In this document: positions 43,451-53,300 of the stretch, piece after piece
Layout of the letters: the number at the start of each line of letters is the position of its first letter
Numbering within the stretch: the stretch's first letter is position 1
From: Akkermansia sp.
Lineage (GTDB): Bacteria > Verrucomicrobiota > Verrucomicrobiia > Verrucomicrobiales > Akkermansiaceae
DNA: 64,000 nt
Assembly: GCA_017399165.1 (NCBI GenBank)
Contig: JAFQEF010000070.1
Span: 1-64,000 of the forward strand
Direction of reading: 5' to 3'
Made by a program: the position numbers and the translations under genes
Notes under the pieces: model-generated
Told to the model about the DNA's origin: nothing
What the model saw: only the letters and a program-made list of their open reading frames with translations
Databases searched by the model: none

Positions 43451-46006
43451 ATGCATCACAATTTATTCATCGCAACGCTAATGGCAGCACTTTGTGTTCA
43501 GGCAGGTGCTGTGGAGTATCCGGGGGTGGCCCCGGGTAAGGCTGATGTTAAGGTAGAAAGCGCAAGCAATACCTATACTATTGGCAATGAGCTGGTGAGC
43601 GCAACTTTTAGCCAACAGGGGCAGGGGGTTGTATTCGGCGGGTTTTGCACGGCGGATGGCGTGCAGCTGCTGGAGGGTGGCAAACCTGTGTTCTCTATCA
43701 AATTGGGGGACGGCAGGGAGCTGAACTCCACCAATATGCAGGCCACAAAACTGACCGTGGAGCAACTGCAGCCCGAGCCGAGCTCTCTGACTGTTTCCAA
43801 GCAACAGGCAGGCAAGGCAATATCTGCTGTGTTCACTGCCCCCAATGCTCAATTCTCTGTGCAATGGCGTGCGGTGCTGCGTGATGGTTCTCACTATATT
43901 CGCCAAGAGGTAACCCTCAACGCCGGCAAGGAGCCTGTGCCTTTTGCCACTATCACCCCTCTCTCCGTCAAGCCCACGGCAGCAGGTGGTATTCCTTCCA
44001 TATCCGGCAATACTACACACGGTACGCTTGTTATTACGGATAAATTGTTTATGGGGTTGGAGACCCCCATGTCCGTGATGACGGTGGGGCAGCATGGCTC
44101 CGACAGCAAGGATGCCTGGAATGCCGAGGGCTGGACCCCGGAGATGTTCGGCAACGTGTTTGCCGTGCCGAGCAGCTTTGCGGAGGTGTACGGCAACAAG
44201 TTTGATGCCAAGGTTGGCCCGACCGTGCGAGATTTGCTGGCAGCTGAGGGACCCGTTAAGTTTACCGAGCCCGGTGAGTGTGTTATCGACTTCAAGTACG
44301 AGAGCGGTAACAATCGGCTCAATATTGTTGCGGTGCAGTTAGTGACAACGAATGGACAAGTGGTGTCAGAGGATGTTCACCCCGGGTACACGGGCAATCG
44401 CTCCGTTGCGTCGGAGTACCGTTTGCTGGTGCCTGTGGCCGGTACATACCACCTGCGCTATTGGATTGAGAAAAAGACCGAGCCCGTAACGAGCAACGGC
44501 CGCATTGCTTTGTCTCTGCCCACGGCTTATGCAGAGGAAAATGCTGCCGAAGCCATACCGGAGGATCTTGTGCGTGGTACTTGGGTGAGAAAAACCAACC
44601 TTAACCCGGACACGCCGTGGCAGGTGAACTCTGTGATTGGCTTGTTTGCCCCCGGCCAGCAGCGCCGCTCCCTCTTGGCCTACTTGGAGAGAGAGCGCCC
44701 CGTACCATACCGCACCATGGTACACTATAACGACTGGTATGAGATTGGCATTACTCGCCACGACTACAGCGACCCGATGAAGCGCACTACGGAGAAGATT
44801 TCTCTGGATGTTATCAACACCTGGAAGCGTGAGCTGTTTGAAAAGCGTGGCGTTAAGATTGATGCCTACATGATTGACGACGGCTGGGATGACTTTAACA
44901 GCTTGTGGGATTTCCATATCGGTTTCCCCAATGGCTTTGCAGAGATTAACAAGGTTGCTACCTCTATGGATTGTGGCATGGGCACGTGGTTGGGCCCTGT
45001 GGGTGGCTATGGCCGCTCCAAGTCTCTGCGTATTGCCTATTGGAATGCCACGCACCCCAAGAACCAAATCTCTAACTTTGAACTGTCCAACCCCATCTAT
45101 TTCAACGCCTTTGTGGGGCGCTGCAAAGACATGGTGAAGAACTACGACATGCGCTACTTCAAGTTCGATGGCATTTCTACCAAGTTCCATGCCAAAGGAC
45201 CGGGTGCCTTGGAGGACGCCGAGGGGATTCTGCGCGTGCTGGCAGAGCTGCGCAAGGCTCGCCCCGACATTTACCTGAACACCACGGTAGGCACTTGGGC
45301 AAGCCCGTTCTGGTTCATGCATGCAGACTCCATTTGGCGCCAGGAGAACGACTTCGACCAAATCGGCAACATGGGCGATGCCCGCGACAGATGGATGACC
45401 TACCGCGACCGTTTGGTGCATGAGGTATTTGTGCAGGGCTCCCCGCTCATGCCCATTAACGCCATCATGACGCACGGTACTATTCTTACCCACAATGGTC
45501 CGCCCCGTGTCATGAGCAAGGACCCCGCCAACTGCGTGAAGGAGATGCGTGCCTCGTTCACCAGCGGCTCCGGCCTGCAGGAGGTTTACGCAGATGCCGT
45601 TATTTTGGCCCAGAACAATGGTCAACTGTGGGATGAACTGGCCCAATGCATTGCCTGGATCCGCCGCAATGCGGATGTGCTGGCTGATACTCACTGGGTG
45701 GGTGGTAACCCTTGGGATAAGCAGAAAAAGGACGGCGATATTTATGGCTGGGCCTCTTGGAACATGAATAAGTGCACCTTGTCTCTGCGCAATTCCTCTA
45801 AGCACGTGAAGACGCTTAAGTGCACCTTGCGTGAGATTCTGGATGTTCCGCCCACGGTTAAGGGTACGGTGGTGCTCCGCAGCTCCTTTGCGGACCAGAC
45901 ACGACTCCCCATCATGGATACGCCCATTGATGTTGACCAACCCCTCGAGATTACCATCAAACCGTTTGATGTAGTCGCAATGGAGGGTGTTTGCGACATG
46001 CAATAA
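43451..46006 (+). CDS. Exported glycosidase, clan GH-D-like (GH36-related)
   Basis: 851 residues with a signal peptide (LFIATLMAALCVQAGA). A beta-rich N-terminal half is followed by a TIM-barrel: VKIDAYMIDDGWDDFNSLWDF (about 470-490) is the typical DDGW of GH36/GH27/GH31-like enzymes. MRYFKFDGIS holds the likely nucleophile aspartate, and HADSIWRQENDFDQIG sits where the acid/base region is expected. C-terminal residues form a beta sandwich (LRNSSKHVKTLKC). In databases such proteins are often mislabelled enterotoxin. Substrate unknown; an alpha-galactoside or host glycan is likely. The MFS transporter follows in the same direction. Confidence 0.65.
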   Translation: MHHNLFIATLMAALCVQAGAVEYPGVAPGKADVKVESASNTYTIGNELVSATFSQQGQGVVFGGFCTADGVQLLEGGKPVFSIKLGDGRELNSTNMQATKLTVEQLQPEPSSLTVSKQQAGKAISAVFTAPNAQFSVQWRAVLRDGSHYIRQEVTLNAGKEPVPFATITPLSVKPTAAGGIPSISGNTTHGTLVITDKLFMGLETPMSVMTVGQHGSDSKDAWNAEGWTPEMFGNVFAVPSSFAEVYGNKFDAKVGPTVRDLLAAEGPVKFTEPGECVIDFKYESGNNRLNIVAVQLVTTNGQVVSEDVHPGYTGNRSVASEYRLLVPVAGTYHLRYWIEKKTEPVTSNGRIALSLPTAYAEENAAEAIPEDLVRGTWVRKTNLNPDTPWQVNSVIGLFAPGQQRRSLLAYLERERPVPYRTMVHYNDWYEIGITRHDYSDPMKRTTEKISLDVINTWKRELFEKRGVKIDAYMIDDGWDDFNSLWDFHIGFPNGFAEINKVATSMDCGMGTWLGPVGGYGRSKSLRIAYWNATHPKNQISNFELSNPIYFNAFVGRCKDMVKNYDMRYFKFDGISTKFHAKGPGALEDAEGILRVLAELRKARPDIYLNTTVGTWASPFWFMHADSIWRQENDFDQIGNMGDARDRWMTYRDRLVHEVFVQGSPLMPINAIMTHGTILTHNGPPRVMSKDPANCVKEMRASFTSGSGLQEVYADAVILAQNNGQLWDELAQCIAWIRRNADVLADTHWVGGNPWDKQKKDGDIYGWASWNMNKCTLSLRNSSKHVKTLKCTLREILDVPPTVKGTVVLRSSFADQTRLPIMDTPIDVDQPLEITIKPFDVVAMEGVCDMQ

Positions 46007-46026
46007 AATATCCCATTATGTTTTAG

Positions 46027-46057
46027 CCCCCCTCCTGAGCTAGCCTCGGGAGGGGGG
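46027..46057 (+). terminator. Strong hairpin after the glycosidase gene
   Basis: CCCCCCTCCTGAG and CTCGGGAGGGGGG form a 13-bp stem with one wobble and a 5-base loop. Only AGCGTTTAT follows, so the T run is poor. Confidence 0.65.
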
Positions 46058-46113
46058 AGCGTTTATACGGTAGCCTGTGTGTGCCCCTTGGTGTAAAAGT
46101 ATGAAATAGTCAA

Positions 46114-47319
46114 ATGAACTCACAAGAAAAGAATTACAACAAAACTTTGATAGCCTGTTACTTGGGTTTTGTTACGCAGGCAATCACCGCAAACTTTGCC
46201 CCACTCCTGTTTTTAACCTTTAAGGGGGTGTATAAGGTTTCTCTTGAGCAAATTGCGCTTATTCCCTTTACCTTTTACCTGACCCAGCTTTTTGTTGACC
46301 TTGCTGCCACCAAATATGCAGATAAAATAGGCTACCGCGCCTGTGTAACGGTGTCTCAAGTGATTTCTGCTTTGGGCCTTGTGCTGATGGTGGTGTTGCC
46401 GGATATGCTGGGCACCCCGTTTGTGGGTATCATTATTGCCGTGGTGCTTTATGCCATTGGCAGTGGCCTTATAGAGGTGCTGGTAAGCCCTGTGGTGGAG
46501 GCATGCCCCTTTAAAAATAAAGACGGTATGATGAGCCTGCTGCACTCCTTTTATTGCTGGGGGGCGGTGGCTGTTATTTTAGGCTCCACCATCTTTTTTG
46601 CCGTGTTCGGGGTGGAAAACTGGAAACTGCTGACGTTGATTTGGGCTGCTATCCCGCTGTATAACACCTTCAATTTTCTCACATGCCCCATTGAGCGCCT
46701 GCCGGAGAGCGCAGAGGGCAACTCAACGCGCAAGCTGCTGCGCCTGCCGCTGTTTTGGCTGCTTATTTTGCTGATGATATGCTCCGGCGCGTCGGAGGCC
46801 TCCATGGCGCAGTGGGCATCTGCCTTCACGGAGTCCGCCTTGGGTGTATCGAAAGCCGTTGGCGATTTGGCCGGGCCGTGCTTGTTTGCCGCGTTTATGG
46901 GCGTATCACGCTTGCTATACGGCAAGATGAGCGCGAGCCTTAATTTGGTGAACACCATGCTGATGTCCGGCGTTTTGTGTGCCGTGTGCTATTTTGTGGC
47001 CTCTCTGGCGGCACTGCCTCTTGTAGGCTTGGCGGGCTGTGCCTTGTGCGGCCTTGCCGTGGGCATCATGTGGCCGGGCTCCATCAGCATTTCCGCACAA
47101 AAATGCCCCTTCGGCGGCACTGCCTTGTTTGCGTTCCTAGCCCTTGCCGGAGACCTTGGCGCAACCCTCAGCCCCACGATGGTGGGCTATGTCTCTGAAC
47201 TTGCCAACGGCAATCTCAAAACCGGCCTCCTCGTCGCCTCCGCTTTCCCTATCTTGCTTGTCATTTGCTTGCTGATTATCAAAAGCGTTAAACAGAGCAG
47301 GGCTACGGAAAATGGGTGA
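46114..47319 (+). CDS. MFS transporter
   Basis: 401 residues, twelve membrane segments. The loop after helix 2 (ATKYADKIGYR) fits the MFS D-x(R/K)-x-GxR loop, and LHSFYCWGAVAVILGS and FLALAGDLGATLSPTMVGY are typical of the sugar-porter-like branch (FucP-like or related). Cytoplasmic C-terminus KSVKQSRATENG. Next to the exported glycosidase, it probably takes up a product of that enzyme; the substrate cannot be named. Confidence 0.85.
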   Translation: MNSQEKNYNKTLIACYLGFVTQAITANFAPLLFLTFKGVYKVSLEQIALIPFTFYLTQLFVDLAATKYADKIGYRACVTVSQVISALGLVLMVVLPDMLGTPFVGIIIAVVLYAIGSGLIEVLVSPVVEACPFKNKDGMMSLLHSFYCWGAVAVILGSTIFFAVFGVENWKLLTLIWAAIPLYNTFNFLTCPIERLPESAEGNSTRKLLRLPLFWLLILLMICSGASEASMAQWASAFTESALGVSKAVGDLAGPCLFAAFMGVSRLLYGKMSASLNLVNTMLMSGVLCAVCYFVASLAALPLVGLAGCALCGLAVGIMWPGSISISAQKCPFGGTALFAFLALAGDLGATLSPTMVGYVSELANGNLKTGLLVASAFPILLVICLLIIKSVKQSRATENG

Positions 47320-47418
47320 GATGATATGATTGCTGCTCGTCTTCGTAACACACGTGTTCAGCCCCGGCACTGCAAGGCACAGGGCTGTGGCGGTCAAGAT
47401 TCCCGGCTTGGTGGGCTA

Positions 47419-48972
47419 TTATTTTTGTAATCTTTCTGGGCGGGGGGCACAGCCGAGCTGTTGGAGCAGCATCACGCTCTCCCAATCCATCAAACTCAGA
47501 TGCCCTTGGCGAAGCATGCGCTCTAAGCGAGTGTAGCCATCGTTATCGCAGGCATTCAAATCTGCCCCGGCCTCCGCCAGCAGACGGATGATGGGGGCAC
47601 AGGAACGCTGCTGCGGTATCCGGAGGTCATGCACATACGGCAGTGCCAGCAACGGGGTGAGCCCCTGCGCATCACGGGCGTTCACATCTGCCCCGGCTTC
47701 AATGAGCAGCCTCGCCTTGATGTCTTTTTGTGGGCAGAAAGCGTTGATATAGAAAAGAGCGGTTCGCCCCTGCGCGTCTCGTGCATTCACATTCACCCCG
47801 GCGCGGAGCCATTTGTGTACCTCTATGGCGGGTTTGTGCGGGTCTGCCACGGCCAGCATCAGCTGTGTGCGCCCGGCGGCATCCACCACTTGTGCTTTTT
47901 GTTGCAGCTCTGCAAGCAGGGCCTGCGGATTCTCCAGAATATGCTGAATGCCAAGCCCGAGCTTCTTTTCGCGTGCCAGCATATAGGCGGTTTTGCCGTC
48001 CTCGTTCTTGCGGGTGGCATCCAGCCCCAATTCGATGAAATGGCGGGCCTGCTGCATATCATGATAGTCCCCCTCTCCCTTTGTTACCAGATTACAGAAG
48101 TAGGGTGTGTACCAGTTTTCATCATTCAGCACTGCACCGTGGCAGATGAGCAGATTGACGGTGTCTACCTTAGCCCGAGAACGATGCAGCAGCAGATGCT
48201 CCGTCCACTGGCCGATAGTTGCCTCATCGATATCTCGCACCCGGAACCCGTGCTGCAACAGCAGCGGCACCAGTTCAGCAGAGTGGTCGCTGAGCACCGC
48301 ACGTGTCATCATCGAGCCTCCCCCCAGGTTCGGATCAGCCCCGGCTTGCAGCAGCAGGGCTGTAATGATAACTTCGTTCTTTTTCGGCCCATCGGTGATA
48401 ATCCCCATGCATTGAGATAAAGCACAGGCTCTGTTGAAATTCGGGTCTGCCCCGGACTTTAAGAGTCGCTCCACCTCTGCCACATTGCCTACCGCCGCAG
48501 CGGCTGTCAGGCGGGCTCCTGCGCTTATCGGAACGCCGGCTTGTTCAAATTCTTTTTTCAGAAACTCGTAGGGGTAATACAGGCAGCAATTCAGCTCTGC
48601 GGCATTCAAGCCATCCTTATTGCGAGCATGCAGGTTAATTCCGGCATCGCGAAGGAAATCGAAAAGTTCTTTTGTAATTTCATATTCGCTATGACCATCT
48701 ACGGATTTGATAGCCAGCATCAGAGCATTATTGCCTGCTGCATCCGCCGCATTTACATTAGCCCCTCGGCGTAGCAGTTCACGCATGGCTGAATCATCAT
48801 GTCGGTATGATTGAATGCTCTTGACCGCAGCCTCGAGAAAAGCCGCATCTAATGGTGCCACCGGTGCTACCGGCGCTGCGTTATTCCCCGCTTGCTGCTC
48901 CGCTGCGGTTACGAGAGCCCCTACGGATGTCAGCGCTGCATGCACAAAATATACTAAAGTTCTCAGCTTCAT
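47419..48972 (-). CDS. Exported ankyrin-repeat protein
   Basis: 517 residues with a signal peptide (about residues 1-24). Ankyrin units are clear: LRRGANVNAADAAGNNALMLAI, FLRDAGINLHARNKDGLNAAEL, LLKSGADPNFNRACALSQC, LRAGVNVNARDAQGRTALFYI, LIEAGADVNARDAQGLTPLLAL, LAEAGADLNACDNDGYTRLERML. The N-terminal linker is rich in Ala and Pro. Probably periplasmic; partner unknown. It is convergent with the MFS gene, with the two stops about 100 bases apart. Confidence 0.85.
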   Translation of the reverse strand: MKLRTLVYFVHAALTSVGALVTAAEQQAGNNAAPVAPVAPLDAAFLEAAVKSIQSYRHDDSAMRELLRRGANVNAADAAGNNALMLAIKSVDGHSEYEITKELFDFLRDAGINLHARNKDGLNAAELNCCLYYPYEFLKKEFEQAGVPISAGARLTAAAAVGNVAEVERLLKSGADPNFNRACALSQCMGIITDGPKKNEVIITALLLQAGADPNLGGGSMMTRAVLSDHSAELVPLLLQHGFRVRDIDEATIGQWTEHLLLHRSRAKVDTVNLLICHGAVLNDENWYTPYFCNLVTKGEGDYHDMQQARHFIELGLDATRKNEDGKTAYMLAREKKLGLGIQHILENPQALLAELQQKAQVVDAAGRTQLMLAVADPHKPAIEVHKWLRAGVNVNARDAQGRTALFYINAFCPQKDIKARLLIEAGADVNARDAQGLTPLLALPYVHDLRIPQQRSCAPIIRLLAEAGADLNACDNDGYTRLERMLRQGHLSLMDWESVMLLQQLGCAPRPERLQK

Positions 48973-49055
48973 AGTATTCGGAAGATGGTTCTTTGTTACG
49001 GTGTCTAATTGTTTCTGATATAGTGCAATAAATTGGTTATCGTTAAATGTGGATA

Positions 49056-49847
49056 TTAATCACTATTCATTCCGCGACTTTTTTGACGCAGTGCCGTGTC
49101 CTTTTGTCGTCTGTTAGTATTAATAACTCGACAAATCGGCATAGTGACGGGAGAAAGAGCCGTTAATGTTATAGAAAAAGGGATATCAGCAATGTACCCG
49201 GCATATACCAGAGGCCGCATGGCATAGTACACCCAAGTATAATTTTCACAAGGTGTCCAATCATCATTAAGATAGGGAGTTCGTACATAATATTTCCCAT
49301 CACGTAACTCGCAAATGGAGTTCAATTCCTTATATTGATTTTTCGGAGTTATATTAATAGGAGTTGCTTTATCGTAATCAAAATCTTCGCTGAAAATATA
49401 TGATGAAGCTATGCTGGAATTCGTGCTTACTAATAATGTACTATTATACCTGCTATGAGCATTTGCTGCTTTTTCGCCTTCAGGGGAAGACGTCTGCAAC
49501 AACATTGGTGAACTTGGATTAAAAATAGGATCAAACCAGAAAAGAGCAGGTGCTTCCTTGTTTTTCCAACAATAAGGAATCTCCACGTATAGTTGATTAT
49601 TATATTTCCAAAATTTACATTGCTCCAATGGCTGTGTTCCCGGATAATCGGGAACTTGTGTGCCTATACAATCAAGAGCATCACCAACACGCGTATAGAA
49701 ATAGCATGAGCTTAAAAAGAATAATAACAAGACAGAGAAGAAAAAGAGTAGAATTCTTCTGAAATGGATAGACAAACATCCTGCTATCCTCTTTGCTTTC
49801 GCCTCCTCATTCAACTTCATAAACATGCTTATTTTTTGCCCCTTCAT
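49056..49847 (-). CDS. Probable lipoprotein, YceK/YidQ-like
   Basis: 263 residues from the ATG at 49847; ATGs at 49826 and 49820 are also possible. The longer reading to 49976 runs into tRNA-like and hairpin sequence and is unlikely. A hydrophobic stretch ILLFFFSVLLLFFLSSC ends in a lipobox-like SSC. Downstream YTRVGDALDCIGTQVPDYPGTQ and the late VYAGYIADIPFSITLTALSP fit the YceK/YidQ lipoprotein pattern, with a large central insert. Low GC. Function unknown. Confidence 0.5.
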   Translation of the reverse strand: MKGQKISMFMKLNEEAKAKRIAGCLSIHFRRILLFFFSVLLLFFLSSCYFYTRVGDALDCIGTQVPDYPGTQPLEQCKFWKYNNQLYVEIPYCWKNKEAPALFWFDPIFNPSSPMLLQTSSPEGEKAANAHSRYNSTLLVSTNSSIASSYIFSEDFDYDKATPINITPKNQYKELNSICELRDGKYYVRTPYLNDDWTPCENYTWVYYAMRPLVYAGYIADIPFSITLTALSPVTMPICRVINTNRRQKDTALRQKSRGMNSD

Positions 49848-49945
49848 AGTGAAAATATTTTGATCGTAACTACGCAAACTGCATGATTGTACTAAAATGA
49901 TATTCAATATGCAAGCATAAATACCAACTTTCCGCCGCCTCCTTG

Positions 49946-50086
49946 CCCCGGTTCGATTCATCGGGGCTCTACCCACCCCCCAAGCCGCTTGCAGGGCAAG
50001 CGGTCCCCTCGCAGAGGTGTCTGCTCGGCTTGGGGGCAGGCTGCTGCGTCACTCGCAGCCTGCCCGCTCGGTCGCGGGTTCGAGCC
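49946..50086. other. Highly structured stretch with an inverted tRNA T-arm copy
   Basis: Four hairpins in 140 bases: CCCCG with CGGGG (49946-49966); CCCCCAAGCCG (49977-49987) with CGGCTTGGGGG (50026-50036), enclosing CCGCTTGC with GCAAGCGG (49985-50003); and CAGGCTGC (50037-50044) with GCAGCCTG (50055-50062). Then GGTCGCGGGTTCGAGCC (50070-50086) is an exact 17-base inverted copy of part of the adjacent tRNA gene (50159-50175). Role unknown; it may be an RNA or a scar of an element at the tRNA. Confidence 0.65.
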
Positions 50087-50115
50087 AAAATCCGCCTTGG
50101 AGTATAAGCACAAAA

Positions 50116-50138
50116 AAGCGCACCGAGATGGTGCGCTT
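50116..50138 (-). terminator. Terminator of the tRNA
   Basis: AAGCGCACC (50116-50124), loop GAGAT, GGTGCGCTT (50130-50138). The minus strand continues with T4. Confidence 0.8.
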
Positions 50139-50146
50139 ATTTGAGC

Positions 50147-50219
50147 TAGCCCCGGCGGGGCTCGAACCCGCGACCAAGCGATTATGAGTCGCCTGCTCTA
50201 ACCACTGAGCTACAGGGCC
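50147..50219 (-). tRNA. tRNA with CAU anticodon, probably tRNA-Ile2 (lysidine)
   Basis: 73 bases, with D arm GCTC-AGTGGTTA-GAGC, anticodon arm GGCGA-CTCATAA-TCGCT (anticodon CAU), and T arm GCGGG-TTCGAGC-CCCGC. The acceptor stem pairs with two wobbles, and CCA is not encoded. The D and anticodon arms are close to E. coli ileX (tRNA-Ile2, whose C34 becomes lysidine); elongator tRNA-Met is the alternative. Confidence 0.85.
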
Positions 50220-50386
50220 GGGTTGATGTTAGCAAAGGCGGGCAGGGGAGTCAAGGATAAAAAAGAGTGGAGGGGGAAAAAGCAGTGTCATACAAAAAGA
50301 AAAACAGTTTTTTGGTGTCAGTATAAAAAAGAGGTGTCGACAAAGGATAATCATTGTGCTATGGTAGGGAAAATCAAATTTTGATT

Positions 50387-53300
50387 ATGAACAGAACCAT
50401 AACGACAACGCTGATGGTGATGGCCGGGACGGCAATGTATGCCTATGCCCAGGCACCCGTGCCTGCAGAGGAAGCACAGCCCGTGGCCGCAACGGCCGAG
50501 GCAGGTGCGCCGGTGCAGGAGTTGCAGCTGCAACAAGACCCTCAATTAATTGTGGGTAAGCTGCATAACGGTTTAACCTACATGATACGCCCCACGAAGG
50601 AGCCGGCAGGCCGCGCCAGTGTGCGCCTGTTTGTGCAAACGGGCTCTTTGGATGAGAATGAGGAGACGAGCGGTATCTCTCACTTTTTGGAGCACATGGT
50701 GTTTAACGGCAGCCGCAGTTTTGAGCGCGGTGAGCTGATACCGGCCATGCAGCGCTTGGGGCTTGGTTTTGGTGGAGATGCGAATGCCTACACCTCTTTG
50801 CAACATACGGTGTACATGTTGGACTTGCCCAACCAGAACCCGGAGACGGTGAATTTTGCCTTCACCATTATGCGCGATTTTGCGGATGGTGCCAAGTTGG
50901 AGGACTCTGCCATTGACCACGAGCGCGGCATTATTGTGAGCGAGCTCAAGAGCCGGGACTCCGAGAGCTACCGTGCCATGATTGCCACGATAGACCAGCT
51001 TGCAGAGGGCACGCGCATTGCCAAGTATATGCCCATTGGTAAGGAGGAGGTGATTAAGCACGCCCCCTACGAGCTGTTCCGTGACTATTACAAGAAACAC
51101 TATGTGCCGGAGCGCATGACGCTTATCGTAACGGGTGATTTTGAGCCGGCCACGGCGGAGAAGTGGATTCGCAACCACTTTGTAAGCATGCCCAAGGCAG
51201 AGAACCCGGAGCACCCCGCACTGGGTACCATTACCAACACCGGCCGCACGGTGCGTGTGTTGCCCGTTAAGGAGCAAGCCACGGTCAATATCTCTGCCGC
51301 CACGGTGAAACAGTACCAAGAAGAGCCGGACTCTTTGGAGAAGCGCATTAAGGACATGCCGTTGCAAATTGCCTGCGCCATGCTCAACAGCCGCTTGAGC
51401 CGCATTGCCCAGCAGGCGGACTCCCCGTTCAACGGCGCCTCTGTGGGCAGCGAGGTGATTTTTAACACGGCAGATGCCTTCAGCCTGAGTGTTTCTGCCG
51501 CCCCCGATAAATGGCAGGGTGCTTTGAGCCGTGCAGAGCAAGAGCTGCGCAAGGCTATTCAATATGGTTTCGAGGCTCATGAGTTTACGGAGATCCTCTC
51601 CGGCATTGCCTCAGACCTCACCCACTCCATCGAAACCTGGGAGAGCGTGCCGGCAGATGCCATGGCCTCTCACTTAATCAATGCCGTGGGCGATAAGCTG
51701 GTGCACACCTCCCCGCAGGAGGATATGCGCGTCTTCCAAATGGCTGTTCAGTTGATTTTGCAGAACCCGGACTGCTGCCGCGCCGCCCTGGAGCAAGCCT
51801 ACAATGCCGCCAACAGCAAGCTGACCGCCACCGGCACCATACCCGCAGATTTGACGGAGGAGAGCCTTGCCGCCGTGTTTGACACCGCCAACAAGGTAGC
51901 GGTGGAGAAACCCGAGCTGCGCGCAGCCAAGCCCTTTGCCTACGACAACATCGGCGAGCCGGGCAAGATTGTGAAGAAGGACCACATTGCGGATATTGAT
52001 GTGACCACCCTCACGCTCTCTAACGGCATTAAGGTGAACCTTAAACGCACAGACTACCGCAAAGGCGCACTCACGGTGAGTGCACAGGTGGATGGCGGCA
52101 ACCTCAAAATGCCGGTGGTTCCCGGCTTGAACACGGTTGCTGGCTCCGTTGTTGGGCTGAGTGCTCTTGAGGCGCACGATTTGGACGAGCTCAAGCGCAT
52201 TATGCTGGGGCACAATGTGGACCTCAACTTCGGCGTGAGCGACACGCGCATGAGCTACTCCGGCGGCACCACAGAGGAGGACTTGGAGCTGCAATGCAAG
52301 CTGATTGTGGCAGGTATTATGCACCCCGCCTACCGCCAAGAGGCCATTGCCATGATTCACCGCCGCCTGCCGGCCATGTACCGGCAGCTTACCACCACGC
52401 CCCAAGGGGCTTTCACACTCAACAGCGCCAAGGCTATGTATGGGGATGACCCCCGCTTCAACGTGCCTGCACGCGAGCAGGTGGAGGCTATCACCGTAGA
52501 GCAGGTTAAGGCCGCTATGGACCCCTTCTTCCAAAAAGGAGCTGTAGAGGTAACCTTGGTGGGCGACTTCGACATTGACAAGGCTCTGCCCATCATTGAG
52601 CGCACCTTTGGTGCCATGCCTGCCCGTAACCCCGAGTTTACCGAGCTGACCCCCGAGCAGCGCACCATCAACTTCCGCCCCTGGGGGCAGGAGGCATTCT
52701 TCCGCTACCACACCAATTTGGACAAAACCCTGGTGGTGCAGGTGCGCCCCGCCGGCAATGGTAAGGATGTTAAGCACAGCCGCCGCCTGCGTGTGTTGGC
52801 CTCCATTGCCCGTGCCAAGCTGTTCGACGGCATACGCGCCAAGATGGGCGAAACCTACTCACCCTCCGTATCCGTCAGCAACGCGCCGGACTTCGATAAC
52901 GCTGCCACCATTACCGCCGCAAGTGCCGGTGTTAAGCGCAACCGCAAGCTGGTGAATGATGCCATGATGGAGATTCTGGACAGCGTGGGCCGTGGCGAGT
53001 TCACGGAGGACGACTTCCAGTGCGCTATTCGCCCCATCATCGCCTCCTCTGAGAAAGCCCTGCGCCAAAACTCCTTCTGGTGCGGTGCTTTGGCAGACCT
53101 GCAGAGCGACCCCGAAAAGCTGGAGAACATCCGCAACGTGGTAGACGACTTCAAGTCCATCACCTTTGAGGAGATTCAGCAACTGGCCAAGGATGTGTTC
53201 GGCAACAAGAATGTAAACTGCTACTACACCGTGCCGGAGGACTACACCCCGGCAGATGAAGAGCAGCCTGCAGAGGCCGCCCCTGCCACAGAGGCTCAGC

